Source of the DNA: an uncultured Bacteroidota bacterium | Lineage (GTDB): Bacteria > Bacteroidota > Bacteroidia > Bacteroidales > P3 | Direction of reading: 5' to 3' | Assembly: GCA_900545215.1 (NCBI GenBank) | Contig: UQXW01000025.1 | Coordinates: forward strand, 1 to 31,455 | DNA length: 31,455 nucleotides | Part shown: in pieces, positions 29,594 through 31,455 of the stretch | How the letters are laid out: each line of letters begins with the position of its first letter | Numbering within the stretch: position 1 is the first letter of the stretch | Made by a program: the position numbers and the translations under genes | The notes under the pieces: generated by a model | Seen by the model: only the letters and a program-made list of their open reading frames with translations | The model's database searches: none | What the model was told of the DNA's origin: nothing

Positions 29594-30720
29594 TACTTTA
29601 TTCTTATTTTCGTTCGTTGCTTAAGCAAATCCGTTTTGACCGAAGGGTTCATGCGTCGCAATTCTTCTTCGGATAGATTGTAGCGTTTGGCGATGGCTTT
29701 CATTTTGTCGCCTTTGCGTGCCATTATATACTTATGATTATTGTTCACCTGTGAGCCTACTCCGCCTGCCATGACGGTATATTGGGGTATTTTGCCGCTT
29801 TTTATCAGTTTTCTTTCCTCCGCTATGAGCGAGGAGGTCTTCACGTATGGCTTTCCTTCGAAGCATTTGTCCACCTTACTCAAACGACTTTTGGCAGACT
29901 TCTTGTTGGCTTTCTGCTCTGAGGATTCCACGCCGAAGTAGCTCTTATCGATTCTTATGAAGGAGGTTTTGATGCTGTATGTCTCCAAATCGAATATCCA
30001 TTCAGGGTCGAAACATGCGTAAAGCAGGCGGCACTCGAAGTGAAGGTGAGGTCCGGTGGAGTGACCTGTGCTTCCGCCCAAGCCTATGACATCTCCGGCT
30101 TTCACCTTCTCTCCCACCTTGACATTTATCTTCGAGAGATGTCCGTAAAGTGTTTCGAGATTATTGTAATGCCTTATAACGACGCAGTTGCCGTAGCCCC
30201 CGTTGTATTTTGCAAGCCTTACGACACCGTCGAATGCAGCATAAATCTTATCTCCCGTGTTCAAAGCGAGGTCGATTCCCGTATGAGGTCTGCCCCAACG
30301 CCAACCGTAGGAAGAGGACTTCGGTTTCTTTATCGGAAAGCAGAAGTTCTGTCCTTTGTTCGGGTTTATGAGTCGCAGAACAACTTCATCGGGTATTTGT
30401 TTGAAAGAAAAGTCTGGTGCTTTGACCCTTTCATTGTACCATGTGCTTTGATAGAGTGTCGAGGAGGGTATTTCCTTGCTATCGTTTATGCGGCTGCGTG
30501 AAGCGGGTTCGTCGTTTTTCTTTTTATTGACCTCTTTGGATTTGGAAATTTCGGCTTTTGCGGCTTTGGGATTGTGAACCGCATAAAGGGAATCGGCAAA
30601 ACGACGATTTGCGGAGCGTTTGTCCCCGTCCGATACCTGCGGGCTTTGAGCCGTTGCGGCAAGACTGCAAAACAAAAGGAGTATAGGTAAAAGATATGTC
30701 TTTTTCAGGTGTGTGTCCAT
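29593..30720 (-). CDS. M23-family metallopeptidase with C-terminal LysM
   Basis: 375 aa. Signal peptide (KKTYLLPILLLFCSLAATAQ), a basic low-complexity linker, then an M23 (LytM) domain with zinc-binding HTGIDLALN (HxxxD) and GPHLHFE (HxH), plus GGYGNCVVIRHYNNLETLYG. The C-terminal segment HKYIMARKGDKMKAIAKRYN ... LRRMNPSV is a LysM. All metal ligands are intact, so a periplasmic cell-wall endopeptidase is likely. Start follows the upstream stop directly. Confidence 0.93.
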   Translation of the reverse strand: MDTHLKKTYLLPILLLFCSLAATAQSPQVSDGDKRSANRRFADSLYAVHNPKAAKAEISKSKEVNKKKNDEPASRSRINDSKEIPSSTLYQSTWYNERVKAPDFSFKQIPDEVVLRLINPNKGQNFCFPIKKPKSSSYGWRWGRPHTGIDLALNTGDKIYAAFDGVVRLAKYNGGYGNCVVIRHYNNLETLYGHLSKINVKVGEKVKAGDVIGLGGSTGHSTGPHLHFECRLLYACFDPEWIFDLETYSIKTSFIRIDKSYFGVESSEQKANKKSAKSRLSKVDKCFEGKPYVKTSSLIAEERKLIKSGKIPQYTVMAGGVGSQVNNNHKYIMARKGDKMKAIAKRYNLSEEELRRMNPSVKTDLLKQRTKIRIK

Positions 30721-31362
30721 TTATATACCCACGAAAAACGCTGCAAATGTAGTACAAATTCCCAATATAAAGCCCAATCCGACTTGAAATTCGTTATGTT
30801 GGTTCAGCCTCAGACGAGCCGAACAGACCAATCCGGAGACGAGGATGCTTGCAACGAAGAGCCAGAAGTACCTTGTGCCGGTATGGAGGTTGATCATGAA
30901 AAGAAAACAGTTCATTGCACCGCAGCCCATCGCATGGGCGCTGACTTTGGTGAATTTGTTCACTATGGCGGCTGCCACTACGCTGAAAAGATATGCGGAA
31001 AGAAGCTGAAAGGGAAAAAGGTAACGATACATGCCTCCGAAGAGGTAGAGGGTTACGAGTGCGGACAGTATTGCTATTACGTAGGGCGTGTTCCTCTGTT
31101 TGCGGTTGCTCACTTCCAGATCGTCGATTCGTTTATTCAGAACGAGGAAATAAATCGCCAGAACTGGCAAAAGAAATGTCAGAACGAAGAAAAGAAAAAT
31201 CACTTCAAGGTTAACCATAAGCGGAAGTGCGAGAATGGTTGCCGATGACAGGACGGCAAGGAATATCATTCCGTAAGTGGGCATGATAAGCGGATGAAAA
31301 AGTTTGCTGACCGCTTTTGCGAGTTTATCTCCTGCCTCTTCGTTGTGGGTTCGTTCGCTCAT
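30721..31362 (-). CDS. PAP2-like integral membrane protein
   Basis: 213 aa from ATG 31362 (MSERTHNEEAGDK); the frame stays open to the right edge, but the family usually starts near the FHPLIMPTYGM segment. About six membrane segments. KVSAHAMGCGA and SGLVCSARLRLNQHNEFQVGLGF resemble the His- and Arg-containing motifs of PAP2 phosphatases. Whether it is catalytic is uncertain. It directly precedes the M23 gene with no gap, so an envelope role is inferred. Confidence 0.7.
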   Translation of the reverse strand: MSERTHNEEAGDKLAKAVSKLFHPLIMPTYGMIFLAVLSSATILALPLMVNLEVIFLFFVLTFLLPVLAIYFLVLNKRIDDLEVSNRKQRNTPYVIAILSALVTLYLFGGMYRYLFPFQLLSAYLFSVVAAAIVNKFTKVSAHAMGCGAMNCFLFMINLHTGTRYFWLFVASILVSGLVCSARLRLNQHNEFQVGLGFILGICTTFAAFFVGI

Positions 31363-31370
31363 GGGTGGGT

Positions 31371-31455
31371 TTATCTTCGTCTTCTTCTGCTTGCAGGAGC
31401 AATGTTGAGGCGGTCGACCCATGAAGTACGACACCATAAGGCAGATGACCGGATT
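31371..31455 (-). CDS. Possible C-terminal end of an upstream gene (partial)
   Basis: A minus-strand frame enters from the right edge and stops with TAA at 31371-31373, 8 nt before the PAP2-like start. Only 27 codons are visible, ending in a basic run of Arg. Other frames are also open here, so frame and identity are undecided. Confidence 0.25.
   Translation of the reverse strand, partial: IRSSALWCRTSWVDRLNIAPASRRRRR

Noticed and set aside
30744..30751. TACATTTG box just upstream of the M23 gene as a promoter
   Set aside because: It lies inside the coding end of the PAP2-like gene and has no -33 partner; genes are directly adjacent, so cotranscription is simpler.

Overview
The window looks like chromosomal DNA of a Bacteroidota bacterium, most likely order Bacteroidales. 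Three things support this. Many genes and both tRNAs are preceded by the Bacteroidota-type promoter (TTTG, 19-21 nt, TAnnTTTG), and ribosome-binding sites are mostly weak. A DUF4835/PorD-family gene sits next to coaBC, rpoZ and bamD. Several families are typical of the phylum (GldI-like and tandem FKBP isomerases, the short aminotransferase class IV lyase, a PAP2-like membrane protein). I cannot name genus or species. Gene content is mainly housekeeping, with no prophage, CRISPR array or intact insertion sequence visible.

Layout. (1) 1-6437, minus strand: one seven-gene run, nrnA - gldI-like - FKBP lipoprotein - FKBP - DnaQ-type exonuclease - degenerate FAH-like protein - recN (cut by the left edge), with several overlapping junctions. 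(2) 6534-7630: an XRE regulator with an array of TTACA-NN-TGTAA palindromes over its promoter, then an AT-rich gene-free stretch. (3) 7634-9192: pabB-pabC (folate branch). (4) 9562-10908: MATE exporter. (5) 11008-12550: a bacterial deoxyhypusine-synthase-like gene between tRNA-Ser(UGA) on the minus strand and tRNA-Ser(GGA) on the plus strand. (6) 12714-14011: an unknown lipoprotein with a structured leader, then a DUF454 membrane protein. (7) 14181-17524, minus: bamD-rpoZ-coaBC-porD. (8) 17639-19418: mtgA and xerD. (9) 19482-20672: kbl. (10) 21455-24161: Wzx-like flippase and an FrhB-family iron-sulfur protein. (11) 24351-25405: flavodoxin-like protein and a Bcp peroxiredoxin. (12) 25545-26705: iron-containing alcohol dehydrogenase. 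(13) 26976-27479: GNAT acetyltransferase. (14) 27772-31362, minus: HU, fmt, ribH, an M23/LysM peptidase and a PAP2-like membrane protein.

Unexplained structure. The strongest is a dispersed intergenic repeat of about 80 bp, five copies in 31 kb (7436, 14034, 20836, 24172, 26741), built of two adjacent stem-loops around GAAACGGCG and CGAAAGAATT motifs. Others are the operator array of the XRE gene, the lipoprotein leader (a near-leaderless 34-codon ORF covering one arm of a 12-bp inverted repeat), an orphan terminator pair upstream of the flippase, and three proteins that have lost residues their families normally need (FAH-like, GldI-like, Bcp).

The genes do not form one pathway. The common themes are envelope biogenesis (FKBP isomerases, BamD, PorD, MtgA, flippase, M23 peptidase), cofactor synthesis (PabBC, CoaBC, RibH) and information processing (RecN, exonuclease, NrnA, RpoZ, XerD, HU, Fmt). 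All functions are read from sequence motifs by eye; no database search was run.
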